Origin: Elysia crispata
Lineage: Eukaryota > Mollusca > Gastropoda > Plakobranchidae
Reading direction: 5' to 3'
NCBI GenBank assembly: GCA_033675545.1
Contig: JAWDGP010004884.1
Span: 20,001-84,000 of the forward strand
Length of the DNA stretch: 64,000 bases
The notes under the pieces are model-generated. The model did no database searches, was not told the DNA's origin, and saw only the letters and a list, made by a program, of their open reading frames with translations. How positions within the stretch are numbered: position 1 is the first letter of the stretch; each line of letters starts with the position of its first letter. Shown here piece by piece: positions 23,796 through 38,700 of the stretch. Made by a program: the position numbers and the translations under genes.

Positions 23796-26700
23796 CTGTG
23801 GAGAGAATTTTTGTATACACAATAAGCATGGCACACAGTAAGAAGTAAGAATGCAGCCTAAAAATTGTTTTTTTTTTTTTCTTTTTGATCAGTAAAAACA
23901 TTAATTGTTAAAATTCAGGTAAGACACAGCTTGGTGCTGATATTTAATCACTCTAATCATTCAAAGAAAATCCTCATTGATTTATTATATTTCTTTCAGC
24001 TCCACAAATCCTCTAATATTGTCAAATGATTTCCTACAACCCTCACTCCTATCCATCATGGACCACAGTTCAAAATGCTGCCATCTCAAACAGTTACAGT
24101 GACTCTTCTCTATTTCACTGATGAGGTTTTGCTCTAAATTTTGTGTTAAGTAAACTTAATGCATGCAAATAAAAACTACAATCAAGCAGGATGCATAGAA
24201 TAGATTAGAACAGAATAGATGAGAAGAAACTAGTTTTATTGATTCCATGGGAAAATAACACACATTGTTTCAAAGGTAAAGATAAAAAATTATCTGAACG
24301 TTTTACAGAACGAAACATGATCATATGTAAATTTATAAAAAGAAAAATCTTTATTGTTTAAGTATCACTGCTTAGGCGTATACAAAAACATCATAGATCA
24401 AACTTTAGTTCAACGACAGAGTATGTGTATCTCATAATGCTAATACATGGTATTAACAAATTCGCAATGAACGTCAAGCACATGACTGAAAAAATATAAA
24501 TCTTTCAAAAAAAGACTGAAGTGTGAATATTATTAAGGGGCAAGACCTGATAGATGAAATCTTCATTCACAATACAGACTGTTCACGGTACAAAAGTATC
24601 TGTTCATTTTTGTCTTTGGTACCTACCAATATCAGTATTGAAATTGTTTTCATATTCATCCTCAAGAGAATGTGAGTTGTCTTTAAGAAAGTAAAGTAAA
24701 ACTTTTCTTGTTGCTTAGTTTTGATTCAGTTCAGTTCAGATTCAAAGTCATCCTTTCTCTGTCCCACAACAGCTCCAGCTTTCCTGATATTATTTTGTTC
24801 TGCTTTTCCATGACTAGTTTGTTTATTGATATTTCCACCCGAGATTGATGCATAGCTAATAATTGTAGAATAGTAGAAAATTTCTAGAAGTTATTTGTTT
24901 AAATTAAATGACATCAGATAATATATAAATAGTTTGGCAGCAGTGATTCATGTCACTGGTGCCTTTGGTATTCAAAAAACTATCTTACCAGTCTGAAATT
25001 GACTGAACAATTAGAACATGGCTACTCACTTCATCTCCCTCTTGAGATCCAGTGCATGCTGGGCATTTTCGGAGCGCCACTTGTCTAGTTCTTGCTGCAT
25101 AGCGTCAAGATCTTCCTGGACATAGTCCATCACCTGAACAGAGAGTGAGAGAGATAATAACATATTCAGAATATCTGGCCACATGAACAATAAGCTGGTG
25201 CTGTCGAAAATCTTGAATCTTCATAAATTAAAAAAAAAGCGCCTAGTATGGGATTCTTTCAATAACAACAAAAAACAACAACAAAAAAATCGTTGTGCTA
25301 TTTGCTATGCAGTTATAGTCTTATATTTTTTGGGGACACAAAGAGTATAAAGAGAAAACTATTTGAAATGTATCCCTAAGTAAAACTCTTTATTGGCAAG
25401 CCATTGACTTAGAATTAGAGAAAGATTACTCGAATGAATGAGGAAAACTGTTGACAAACAAAGAAAACCAATATTCATAAACATAAAAATCATGACTTTA
25501 CATTGATAGATATCATTCAGATTCAATGAAATGATTTTATTGTACATATAGAGGCTTCACATTGCATAGAATTAGAATCTCCCCTCAAAAAGAAGGGAAA
25601 AGATATAAAGCTAATCAACAATCTATGGGAGATAATTTTATGATTAACACAAAAATAAAAAGGTCTATGGAGATTTGAAGAAAACAGAAAGAGTGAGTGA
25701 TCGATAGAAAAACAGAAAAAGAGGGGCAAACTGGTAAGTAATCAAGGATGAGCAAGAGGAGAAATTCAGGGGCGTGGCCAAACCTTTCCAAGAGGGTTAG
25801 CACTCCGTGTGAGAGCCTGAATGCTGCCCCGCAACTTGTCCACTTCCTTCTGCACCTGCTCTCTCTGCTTGCGCCGCTGAGCATCTGACATGACAGGGCG
25901 TTCCTGGAGGCAAAAGTTGTTGAACAAAATCATGAAGGGTAAAATAGCTGAAGTTTGATCAACATTTAAAAAAAAAAGAAAAAAGTGGTCCCAAAAACAA
26001 ATATGCAGGTCCCACAAGTGAAAGAATATCCTATCATGCTTCAATTGATTCATGGTCAAAATGCAGTAGTCATTTAAAATGAGCTGTTTGGATACAATAA
26101 AACTTTATACATTACAAACACACTTAAAATTGACTGCCTGCTAACTCCTGACTCTAATAAGCACAAATATCACATTTGCTTTTGGAAAATGGTAAAGCTA
26201 AACTGCAACTGTAGTATTTTACTAAAAGATTGTTTCTTTTGTACACTGTCACAAGCAGGTTTGAGTAAAGAATTTTGCACTTATTGGAAAATCTGCTCAT
26301 TATTGCTTCAGTCGATTCTTAAGAGACCTCAAACTTTTGTTAGTTAGAATATAAAATCATTTAATTTGTAAATCACAAGATCTTATATTTGTGTTTCCGC
26401 AAAGTCAGGAATCTTTCAAGGATTCAAAAGCTTTTTTTTTGTAGGTATATGATTTGAGTGACTGTGCAATTCAAGTTTGGACTGAAATGAGTTTACATAT
26501 TTTCCATGGCCTGAATTTAGATACACAAGAGACGGCATTCACTTTACATTATATCTTACACTTCCATGACTCTACAGCATTGATTAAAACAATATCTTTT
26601 TTTAATTAAAATCTTTTAAAAAATTTCCTGATGAGTTTTATTTGAAATATGTTTAAGGTACGAACTCTTACATTTCACTAGATTATGAATCACATAATTT

Positions 26701-29700
26701 TTCTAACTTTCTTGTAAGGCTATTATGATCTTATACCTGCATGATAAAATACGTAAAAAATCTAAGTATCTAGGTTTCTGGCACTGTTTAAGAATCCAAA
26801 GATTTTATATCCTTTCTCCCTTAACTCATTTAAAAAAAAATAGTTTGGAAAATATTCATTTTCCACAATCTTAATTCCTTTTTACAAAATAGCAATATGT
26901 AAACGATAAAGAAAAAAAAATCATGATGAAAGAATATTTACAATTTCTGTCTTCTTTGCCTGATTCTGACTTCCACCTTCCAGCTCTTTTTTAGATTCCA
27001 GCATCTTTTTCACCAGAGCACCTACAAAAATTAGAGAAAGAAATCACAAACAAATTGTGAAAGGAATTTTCGTAGAAAAATAATTCACATAAACCTCAGG
27101 TCTATGTCAGGTACACTTTTCAAGTTACAAGATTATAACTTTTGATAATAAAAACTCTAGCCTCTTTTTTTATTCAAAACAATAATTCAATTCCTCTATT
27201 ACATAGTGATTGACATTCATAAAAAAAAAATCATCCCAAAAGTTTGTTCTCTGTACTTTGTAAATGATTACTGAATGCCTTGCAGATGACATTCTCAAAC
27301 ACATTATTCCAGGACATATTGATCGCCTAACTTTTGTCTCAACCTCTTTCTGAGAACAGGTGGTGAAGACTTTCTATTTTTCCATTGTAAGAAATCTATG
27401 TATGAGTTGGACACATTTTCTATCTACACAAATTCACCTGCTCATTACTTGAAGTTAAGAGTCCCAAGAATTTTCTTAACTTCAAGCAAAAATAAAAAAA
27501 AAAAAAAACTCGACACAACAAAACAAAAACAAAACTCCACGAGTAACAATAGTTGATGTCCTCATCACATGACACCGTTTTTGATTTGTTGTAGTTACTG
27601 TATGGTCGACTGACCTCACCACACATTACCCCTTATTGGGTATTCTGCCAAGGTAATAATCCACTTGCTTTTTTTTTTCACACAAATAAAAAAAGATTGT
27701 AACAGGGATTTTGTATGGCTCTCATAAAAATCATATAAAATGAAAAATCTTTCAGTTAACTTTCACTCAGCTATACTTGGTTGATAAACCATACAACAGG
27801 ATATGAGAAAGCATAAAAAGTCCTTTAGCGTTCAGATAAAGCATATCAAAGATTTCTTACCGTGTTCTGCATCATCTTCATCTGTTGGTTTAGATGGAGT
27901 CTGACGAAAAATAAATGAATATTAATTTTTGCACTGAAATTATATTTTGAGAGTTCACATTTAAGATGTTTTTGCTATAGTATAAATAATTTTTTTTAAT
28001 GAAACCAGTTGTCTGGAAATTATGGAAAAATTTCAAAACTTATAAATCAGACAGTAATTCCATTTTGAAAAAAAATTTAATAGATATGTGTTGTTATGAA
28101 AACTTATCTGCAGAGTAGGAATGATTAAAATTTTGAATATGTAAAACTTTTGGCAGATCCCTTTTCATGTGTAAAATATAAAAATGAAAGACAGGAAACG
28201 ATTACACAGTTAAAAAGAATAACAAATAAAAAAAATATCTCATAGAGAACACATTTCAAAGAATTGATATTTCTGTTTTGCTTTGTACACAAGCTGCACT
28301 TAGGCCATGGAAAGCACAGGCTGATAACTAGAGCCTCCCAGATGCACTATCCTTGGTTGGTTTCTCCTGCTGCCACCAATTTATTGTCTTTTTCTAAACT
28401 GAATCACTTCTGTGTGTTACACTCACAAGATCTGGTTCAGGGGGAGGAGGGGCAGTTTCCTCGACCAAGAAGTTTTCGTCTTCATCTTCATCATTGTCGT
28501 CATCTACAATAAGATTAGCTGGCTGGCCACCACCCAATCTGCAGGGAAGAGGAAAGAAAAAGGGTTTCAACTATTTCCTGTGGATCATAATGTGGATCCA
28601 CCTAACTTCTAACAACTATAATTAGTATTCAAACAGGGCACACTCGATCTCCAATTCCATGTGTGTGTTAAAACCATATATTTTTCGAAGCAATCTTTTC
28701 TTTACTCTATGAAGTTATTCTTTAAATTTATTTTTAGTCCTGCAAAATGGGTTGAATGGTTTAGAATGGTTATATAATGATATTAACAAAATTGATTACC
28801 TAGTTTAAATTTTGGTTTGCCATGACTACAGAGTTTCAAGCCCAGATGGCTCTCTTCAGATGGCTGTGGGTAATGGCCGGTGGTTTGTGTTTATGTTTGA
28901 CAGAGGAAACGTTTTCGGTGCACGCAGTGAGAGAAAATCTCCTTTCTTTTGTTTAGGGAGGGAGCTTTTTTAAACCACCGGCCATTACCCACAGCCATCT
29001 GAAGAGAGCAGCACGGGCTCGAAACTCTAGAGTCATGGCAAACCAAAATTTAAACTAGGTAATCAATTTTGTTGATATCATTATTAAGCTCCTTTTGTCG
29101 AGCACTGTCACAAAATGCTAGAATAACCATCAAACATAAAATATATATATATATATATTTTTTTTTTTGTTTTTGATTGTAGGCAAAGCTTGTGGCTTCT
29201 AACTATATTCTTACCTAGTTTATTTCTTTAGAAATCAGATTCTCTATAAAAACTAAAAATTGATTGGGGGGTCTAAGTTTTGAGTTTATAGAGGAAATAA
29301 TACAGCATTATTCCAAAATAGAGTCCAGTTGCATTTTGAAAACAACAGGAGTCAGTTTAAACAAACTTTATCTAAGAAGTTGTGAATAAAGTTTGAATTA
29401 TCAGATGGAGGAATTAAATTTGTTGAAGAAGCAGATATCAATAAAGTATTTATCACCCTATATTAAAAAACCTCAGTTTTCTATTTGTTTGCTATTTTTT
29501 TTACATTTACACTGTAACTTTAAATTTTAAATTGGGATAGAAAGTATAAATAAAGATATACAAGTGTTTGTTTTTATTCTCTATGCTGCGTACAATATTT
29601 CTAAGCTGCATCTTGCCTCATTTAAGGATGACAAAACAGAGGGGATGCTGGAACCTTATCGGACTGCTAGTGAACTGAACACATAAAATAAAAATAATAG

Positions 29701-32700
29701 AGCCATATAGTTCATAAAAAAACTTACCTCATAGCTGGTTCGGATTCAAGGACATCTTGTTTAGGACGAGGGGGAGCTGGTCGGGCACTGGAGGGTCGAG
29801 CTAGTTGCCTCCTAGAATAAGAAAACTTTATGGTAAGCCTGCACTCTTATGAGGATTTTTTTCCCCATATCAAATTTTTTTAAACATCTGGGCATAAGCA
29901 GTGCTAAATTATACACATAAGCTCTGTAAGTAGCAATCATTAAGTTCCACTTCACACACGGGAACAAATTTTCAATAGCAACTGATGGTAATATGGTTGG
30001 CGAGATGGCAGAGAAAGGTCCCCTTAAGGAATTATTTTAAAACTATTTTGGTTTTAGTTTCAACTTCCCATCTTCCTTGATTAAAGTAGTACAAATATGC
30101 AGAAAAGTTAACACTTAAGTGGTAACCCATTGGCACTAAGCACATCTTCTTATTTACTCATTGTGGATGGGGAAATTTCAATTGGGCTGTCCTCAAAACA
30201 AGAGCTTACATCAGTGAGAAATTGGTGAATCCTGTTAAGTAGTCGTAGAAATAGATTGCTCAAACTGACATAAATTTTCTACTTCTAAGACATTGACCTG
30301 GACCAATCATTTTTAGTCCAGATGCCTAAAAAAAAATCTGAAGTTAGCAGATCATAATTGCTGCATTGCGCATATAATTATTAGATCTTGAATTTCTGCC
30401 TTAGAATCTAATCCAGTGTGTGAAAACTTACGTAACAAAACACACCATGCATAAGATACTCGTTTAAGGCAATCCCAAACCTGAAACCCAGCTAATATCC
30501 TATTCTTTTTACTTGTCTGGGGCTTGGCCCTAGGCTTATGGAATGTCATCATAAAATTGTTTTGAAATTTACTCTCATAAACTTTAAAAAAAAAAAAAAT
30601 AGAATTGACCATTTAAGACTATGAGCATTCCGTTTTTTTTTTTTTTGTGGTAAATAGACTCTTGTGCAAATTATGAAGATATTAAGCTTTTTTCTTCTTT
30701 TATTTACTTATTTTTGTTCTATCTTAAGATGTTTGTCAAATTGATGTAAATACCATGAAACAGTTCACTATCTTAAGCTTGCTCTAAGCAGCAAGCAAAG
30801 CTGCCATCCTTTCAGTTCAGCAAAGAAGTGATATGCATCCTCTTTCTCGCAACTAAAGCTTATCTTTAAGAATGGATATTTTAATTACCCTAGTTCTTTG
30901 AAAAGGTTCAAGCAATATGTGTAGGAAAAAAACCAACAACAAACAATTATGCATAACAAGGACATACTGTGAGCACAAGTCATACATCATACATCAAATC
31001 TCTACACTTACGCCGCAGCCACTTGTGGCGGAAGGTCACCTTCTCCAAGAACAGCATCCGATGATGGTGCCATTGGCTTCTGAAACTCTTCATCCTCTGA
31101 AGGAAACAAAGAAGAATGATATGCAGAGTGCAATACAAGGGCAACCGAATATTTAGTTGCTTTTTTTTTTGTATAATTTGCTGACTGCTATATTTTAGAC
31201 AGAACTGACATTTACATACGTGAGGAGTAAAATATTGTAAGTGAACCTCTGGACAAAAAAAAAAAGCACAAACGTAAAAAAAAAACCTTTAAAAAAAATA
31301 ATGTAAATTGCAGTGAATATTTTCGTAGATATACAATTGCAGTTTGAGAGAATAGATCTCAAAGAAGAATCATTTTGGCAAGGCCAGTTTTATAAAAAAA
31401 TAAATATAATCAGAGTTAAGAAAGTATACTTCATAAATGATTTAACCTGAAAAAAAAATTGACTTTCTTTTCTTTCAAAATAAATCAAGCTGTGCAAAAC
31501 TTTCTCCTTTTAGTCTTATTGTCTTCAGTAAATTTAAACTTCCTCCAAAAGCATTCTGGAATAAATATAAAGAAAATAACTTATGTACCTCATTGATTTA
31601 AACAGCTTTCACAGAAATATTTGATTAAATCAAAATCAGTACAAATGAACATTCAAAAAGCACAACTGATAGATAAATAAGGAGCAACTACATGAACCAT
31701 AGGTAAGCAATAATTATTTTTATTTTTTTTGCAGTCACTTACAAAGAAAGTCAAATAAATAAAATACAGCTTTATTGAGGATACCTTAGGTACTAAAGAC
31801 ATCTCTCAATAAGAAGCATCAAAGTGCAGGAAGATAGATTGTAAAACTAAACAAGTGTGGCTACAGGAGAAAACACAGGTAACACAATGGGAAAGCATCT
31901 GGGTATAAAAATCCATGCATGCGAAAGTCATTAAAAAAAAAAAAACGTTAAAGAAAAAACAAGTCAGGAAAGGTGATCATAAAAATGAAAAGGAATAAAT
32001 CTCTGATTCAAACAAAATTTCTAGATAGTAAAAGAAGAACTGTTTTTCACTAAAAGAATGACCAATTCTGTTGCAGTTATAGCTTCAATGATTTATAAAA
32101 TCGCATAATATTTTCTTTCTTAGACTGTTAAGTTTGCACTATGAAAATGATACGATTCTAAAGTCAATAAAGTCTCTAGACAGTGAACTTTGAAACTGAA
32201 GAGCACCCATAACCCAGTCTGAAAACCTTGAAGCATGTGAATTACTTAAGCATAAATTTTACCGATACTAATGCTTTCTTTATTCCCATTGAAAAAAAAG
32301 GCAAGTTAGAGCTTATCTAGAATAAGTTTGATTATGATGATGATGAAAACAATAAATTCAGAGAGTACTCCATTTGGCATCAGTTTTCCAGATATTGTCA
32401 GCAGGAGAATGTTTCCATAAAACAGCAAAGACAAGAAGTTCTATGCAATTTCTTTTTTCTTTAAAAGAATTTTTATATTTTTTTAAATATGGCACTGGCA
32501 GATTATTGTTTTAAAAAAATTGGATCTGAATTTCATAATTATATTCTTCTATGGACAGAGGGTCATGACTTGCGACCAATGCTAGCTATCATCGCCTTAA
32601 GAATACCAAAAAATAATAATAAAACCTATAACCACACATTCAAATATAAAAAAAGGTTGACATGAGTAAAAAAAATGATATGGGAATGATATGCACAGAA

Positions 32701-35700
32701 GAAACAATATCGAACAAAAGCTGCCACCAAGATAGAGCTAGGTACCCATTCAGAGACAACATTTGAGAATGTAATACTTTTTACCTCCATTTAAACCCTC
32801 ATCACCCTCTTCTTCTTCCTCTTCTTCATCATCATCATCCTCCTCACCTGCCGTGAAGTGAACATCAAGAGACACAAAGAGTTGTGATGTTGGAACAGCA
32901 CAAAACATTATTCAAACAAACCATGCTACACGATAGATACAGGGCATGTTCGCACCACAGATATCATCAGATAGATGGAAGAATCCACAAAATGTTCAAG
33001 CGCTTAGCTGCTTCATAATATAGCAAGGCATAAAACCACTCAAAACTTTTAGAATGATCTCTGGTGTCCTCATGTTGAAACATTCACACGCTTCTCTGAT
33101 ACCAGTGAACCCCTTACCCACATTCCAGCTCTGTTTTGTGTTCATTTACAGCCTTGTTCTTTAGGAGTATGCCAATACTCGAAACAAAAACAATGTTTCT
33201 TCTGACAGTGGATCTTACTTTTAAAATAAATTTAAAATAAATGTTTTAGAGCTTTAATTCCAAGCCAGGATTGTGGCGATTTTATTTGGTCATTCCAACA
33301 ACAGAGCATTTAGCGTGTTTCACCTTAGGTTTTTTTTTTTTTTTGAGATATTCACACAAGATCTAAGCACTAAAACCAGTCAGCATCATCGAAAAAAGAA
33401 AGAAAAAAAAAATGACGACTTTTCTTCAATTTATTAAAAAAAAAAATGGATCAAGTCTTTATGAAATACATTTGGGACATACAAGAAGAATTGACAAAGA
33501 GGTGCAAAGAAGCAAAAGAGAATGTTTTTGTAAAAGAAACATGGTGAACAATTTCATTACATAGATAATTTTTTTTTTTAATTGTACTAGGGATGCTGTC
33601 AAAAACAAGGAAAATCCTTGGCTTATCATAGGTATGTATTTATTTTTGAGTATTACTATATTCTTAGCAAATAATTTTTTTCCACCAATTATCTTATCCT
33701 TTAATTCATTTCATTCATTAAGACAAAAAAAATGGCAAAATAACAAAAATGTCAGAAAGTGTAAATAGCAAGCTCTAAAAAAATCACCCCACCCATCCTC
33801 TCTTAAAAAATCATTTTCTAAGGTTTCTTTTTGTTACGCTTTTTCAAAACTGACTTATAAACCATTATAAAGCCACTTTGAACCTTGAGAGATTGAGTTT
33901 TAGATTCAGAGTGATATAATGTTAGATCCAACATGGTAAGGGTCTAAATTTAATTAAGGGCTTTGAATCACCATTAGCAGCTACGATTTAAAAAAAAAGG
34001 AAATCAATGTTTAAGATGCAGATATGTTTATAAAAAGAAGAAAAAAAAATTAGAAAGTGAAGACAAATGTTAACCCATGACAAATATGTCATCACAAAGA
34101 TAACAAACACAGCAGCAATTGTAACACTACTTTTCAAAAAGTTTTCTCTTGCTATTGTTTATCAGTATAATTTGAAAGGAACTCATTTAGCTGACTAATC
34201 TACAGTCATTAAGTGATTTGAATGTCTACTATTGTGCTTTTTTTATTTTTTTAGTTTGAGTAAATAAGGTTTCGTGACAAAACCAAAACAAAAAAAAGCA
34301 GCAATCTTTTAAAAATTTGGCTTTATATATTAATCACATTAACTTTCCATCTCACTTTTACTTCAGAAAAAAAGAAAGAAAATGTATCTCAACCAAAAAA
34401 GGTTAACTTGATTTGCAGTTAGCTATTTCTAATGGTTATATAGATAAAAAAAGAAATCTAGAATGAAATGGAAAATATTTACCGGGAGCTGTGTGATTCT
34501 GAGCTGTTAACAAAGCGTGCAAAGAAAAAAAAAAGAAAGAAAGAAAGTGATCATGTTGGAAATGGAAAAATCAGAGTGGGGAATGGGGGGATAGAATTTA
34601 TTATTTTTCTTAAGACTTGCTAAAAGAGAGGGCAAACTGGTACAGAAAATACAGAGCATCACCCGGAGGAAAGAGTCAGGCAGACATTAACTGCAATGTT
34701 TATTATAGGCGGTGAACAGCCACCAACGATGAGAGACAAGCTCACACACTCACATCAAGGCAAGAGGAATGAGGGAGGGAGGAATAAAGCCAAGGTGAGA
34801 AGGGAGAGGGAGGCAGTGATGAATCAGGAAGGTAGGTGGGACACGCACAAAGGATTCCATATGACTCTAAGGAGTCCTGAGGCAACTTTGAAGAAATTAT
34901 GTAGGTCTACATCTGTAAGTGTGCACCATCTTTTCACTATCCCAAGTTATTACAGCTGTTCCTGACTAGAAACACAAAGCCTTGAAGTCGAATTTTAGTC
35001 TGCTTATGTTAATTAATAAAGCTTTTGTTTTCATATTTCTAAAGATTCACATATCTTTTTGAGGCAATAGTAATAAAAGATTCCTCAGTGGTTGGTTGGT
35101 TTTCTTTTCTTTTTTTTTTGTCCAAATGATATTTTAAAGAGTGAGGGGAGAGCTTTGCATTCAGATATATTCTGCTGCCAGTTTCGTTTTCAAGGTTATC
35201 ACATGCATTAAGTCAAGTGTTCTTGTCCACAAAATTTAAAGCATCAAGAAACAGGGAAATTTCAAACTCTATGGACACATGAGAGATAACTCTACTTGTC
35301 AAGAAGCAGACAACAAAGATAAACAGTACTATTTTGAGCCCATCAGACTAAAATAGTTACCTTAAGCAAAGTAATAGGACTGACTTCATTATAACTATAT
35401 GTCTCAAGATTTTTTAGTTTTCCATCATTCCATGGTTTCTGTCTATTGAGGACTACTGTAATGCAATATGTAAACCGAAAAAAAAAAACTGTTGGCTATT
35501 GCCTTGCCAGATTGCTTACATTTCAATGTTTTCAAACTTTTACCAATGAGCCAGATCTATTCAAATAATTATATTAGGCTAAAAATAAGACGCAAAAAGT
35601 ATTTCACAGTGATTCCATCTTCCATAAAGATCTCAGCCTTACATAAGAAAATAAAGGTCCTTTAACTCTTTGAATCTGAGCGGCCACAGAGTACGGCCGA

Positions 35701-38700
35701 TCTAATTTCAGTTTTGGATGAGCCGCCGTAGCCTGCGGCCACTAGATAGACTCTTTATAGAGGCTTTTATTTTATCGCCAACTATACAAAGTGAAGTGAA
35801 AGCGACTTACACTGACTGGGGACACTTACTACTTCCTAGTTTTTAACAACAATAACCAGAACGAGGCTAGGATAACTGAAAAAGAAAGGAATTTCCCTCT
35901 TGTTTTGATTTTACGTTCTTTCCCTCTCTCTATCCGAAAATGGCGTCTCAAAGACAAAGATGATGGACAGCGGTAGAAATAAGGGAGATGTTTTCTCAGC
36001 TTTCTGATAGTGATGAAGAAAATATAGACAGTGGAGATGATGCAAGTATAACTAGTGCATCTGATTCTGACTCTTGTAATGGGGGTTATGATGTATCTGA
36101 TCTACATAGATTTAGAAACATGGAAGCTACAAATAGGCCTAGCCTTGACCAAGCTGGAGATCAAGGCAGAGATAGATCTAGTTCTCCGATTCCAGGACCT
36201 TCAAACTCTAGTCTACAAGACGTAAATAGTGGTAGGAATAGACCTTGAGTTATTTCTAGGCATGGACGACCTTCAGGACTCACCCAGAGATCTAGACCAG
36301 TGCCTGTAGACACATGGAGAGAAGTTCTGAGGGGCGAGACAATCAATGATTTCGACTTCAATCTGCCCAATGAGAGTGGTGTTCAGGGCTCACTAAACAA
36401 AGATAGTTTTGCACTAGGTCTATTCTTTTCTATGTTCACTGAGGAAGTCATTGATGCACTTATCAGGAACATAAACAGTTAAGCTGTTCACAAGATGAAC
36501 CTGAATAACCCTGCACGCAGACGTTCACTCTACAATGCATGGACTGACATTGACCGACCAGACCATTGACGTTGAAGCGATTCACTATACCATGCTTCAA
36601 TGCGCAATAGGAGAGGCAGAGAGCATCCAAAAAATCCAGCCCTTCATGGACTCGCTAGTGGCCAACTTTCAGGAAGTACGAGGGCAGGCTGATAAATAAG
36701 GGCCGTTTTTGAATAACTTTTTTATTTGAAGGACTACAGAAGCAAGTTACACATCAAATGAAAGCTTAGAGTCTCACCGATCTGATGAACTATAAAATAG
36801 ATCTGTGTGACGTCATTTGCGTTCACAATCAGTGACGTTGCAATATGTGTGCAGCGATCTCGGTCGGTGAGAAAATGGCGGCTTCTAGAAATGACCACCT
36901 TATGAAACAACGCTCTGTTATCGAGTTTCTTACTGCAGAAGGATGTTCTGCAGTTGTCATCCAGAACGATAATGAAAGCTGAATACGATGATGCTCGTCT
37001 TACTGAAGGTAAAGTTCGAAAGTGGGCGAGATTTTATCGAGGAGAAGACCCTAAAGAAACAACAGTCCGTGATCGCAAAAGGCCCGGGCGGCCGGTCTCT
37101 GCAACTGACACTATGCACCAACAGAAGGTAGACGAAATGATTGTTGCAAATAGAAGAGTGAAACAAAAAGACATTGCAAATGCGCTTGACTTTTCAAAAG
37201 AACGAGTTCATCACATTATCACAGTCCACCTTGGTTACAGGAAAGTCTCGGCAAGATGGGTACCGAGACAGCTCACTGTGGAAATGAAGGCACAGAGGAA
37301 AACGATCTGTACACAACTGTTGGAAAGATTCACTCATGATGGCGAGCGTTTTCTGCGGAGCATCATCACTGGTGACGAGTCTTGTGTGCATCACTATGAC
37401 CCAGAGAGCAAGATGCAGTCTATGCAGTACCGACACAAGAACTCTCCAGCCCCGAAGAAGTTCAAAGTCGTCGCATCAGCTCGAAAGGTTTTGCTGACAA
37501 TATTCTGAGACATGGAAGGTATCGTCCATATTGAGTTTTTGGAGCAAGGCACAACAATAAATTTAGAGAGATATGTGTCAACTCTGCGTGCATTGAAGGG
37601 CCGAATCAGACGGGTTCGACAGGACAAAGTCAAAGACGTTGTCATCCAGCACGATAATGCTCGGCCACACACCAGTCGCCAAACCCAGTGCGCTTTACAG
37701 CAGTTGGAACTTCCTACCATACCACATCCGCCATACAGTCCTGATTTGGCTCCGTCTGACTTTTTCTTATTTCCTTTGCTGAAGAAACATCTCAAAGGAA
37801 ATCACTATGAAACCGATGCAGAAGTTGAGGCGGATGTTCGCACTTGGTGCCGATCCCAGACACCAGAATTCTTCGCCGACGGAATGCGAAAACTTGTACA
37901 ACGCTGGCGCCTCTGTATTGAACGCAATGGTGACTATGTTGAAAAATGATAGTTCATCAGATCGGTGAGACTCTAAGCTTTCATTTGATGTGTAACTTGC
38001 TTCTGTAGTCCTTCAAATAAAAAAGTTATTCAAAAACGGCCCTTATTTATCAGCCTGCCCTCGTATATTACCCCTTCCAGAACTTGTCCCTAGATGAAAT
38101 GGTGGTTGGGTACAAAGGCAGGTTCAAGTACCTCCAGTTCAATGCTATGAAACCTGACAAGTTCCACATAAAGATGTTTGGTCTGTGCGACAGCTTGAAT
38201 GGTTTCACGTTCAACCTCCTACCGTACTTCGGAAGAGAGACTGCCTATGACCCTGCTGCAGATGAAGATGGTGAGTCAGCCATAAAAGTTTTTCAGACAC
38301 TTACTGCACCCCTCACAAAAGGTCACCATACATTTGCTGACAGATATTACACAACAAGGAATCTGATAGAGTTCTTGAAAAAGAAACATTTCTACTACAC
38401 CAGGATGATTCAAGTTAACAGCCGCAGCTTCCCACCAGAGATAAAGTCCATCAATTTGAAGCATCAGGAGAAGAAATACTTCATCAATGACTCTAATGAA
38501 GCCTTGGTAGTAACCTGGAGAGACAAAAAGGCTAAAAAGCCATGCTTGATGATTTCCATAAATGCCAACACAGAAAATGTTGATGTAAGAACGGCCAGAG
38601 GTGTTGTCAATAAACCATCGGCAGTACACCTTTAAACACCAACATGAATGGTTGTGATCTTTCTGAAGTACATGAAGTACTATGGGGTGTACCAGAGAAA

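Noticed and set aside
36957-37795. Minus-strand frames across the mariner
   Set aside because: Shadows of the mariner transposase on the opposite strand.
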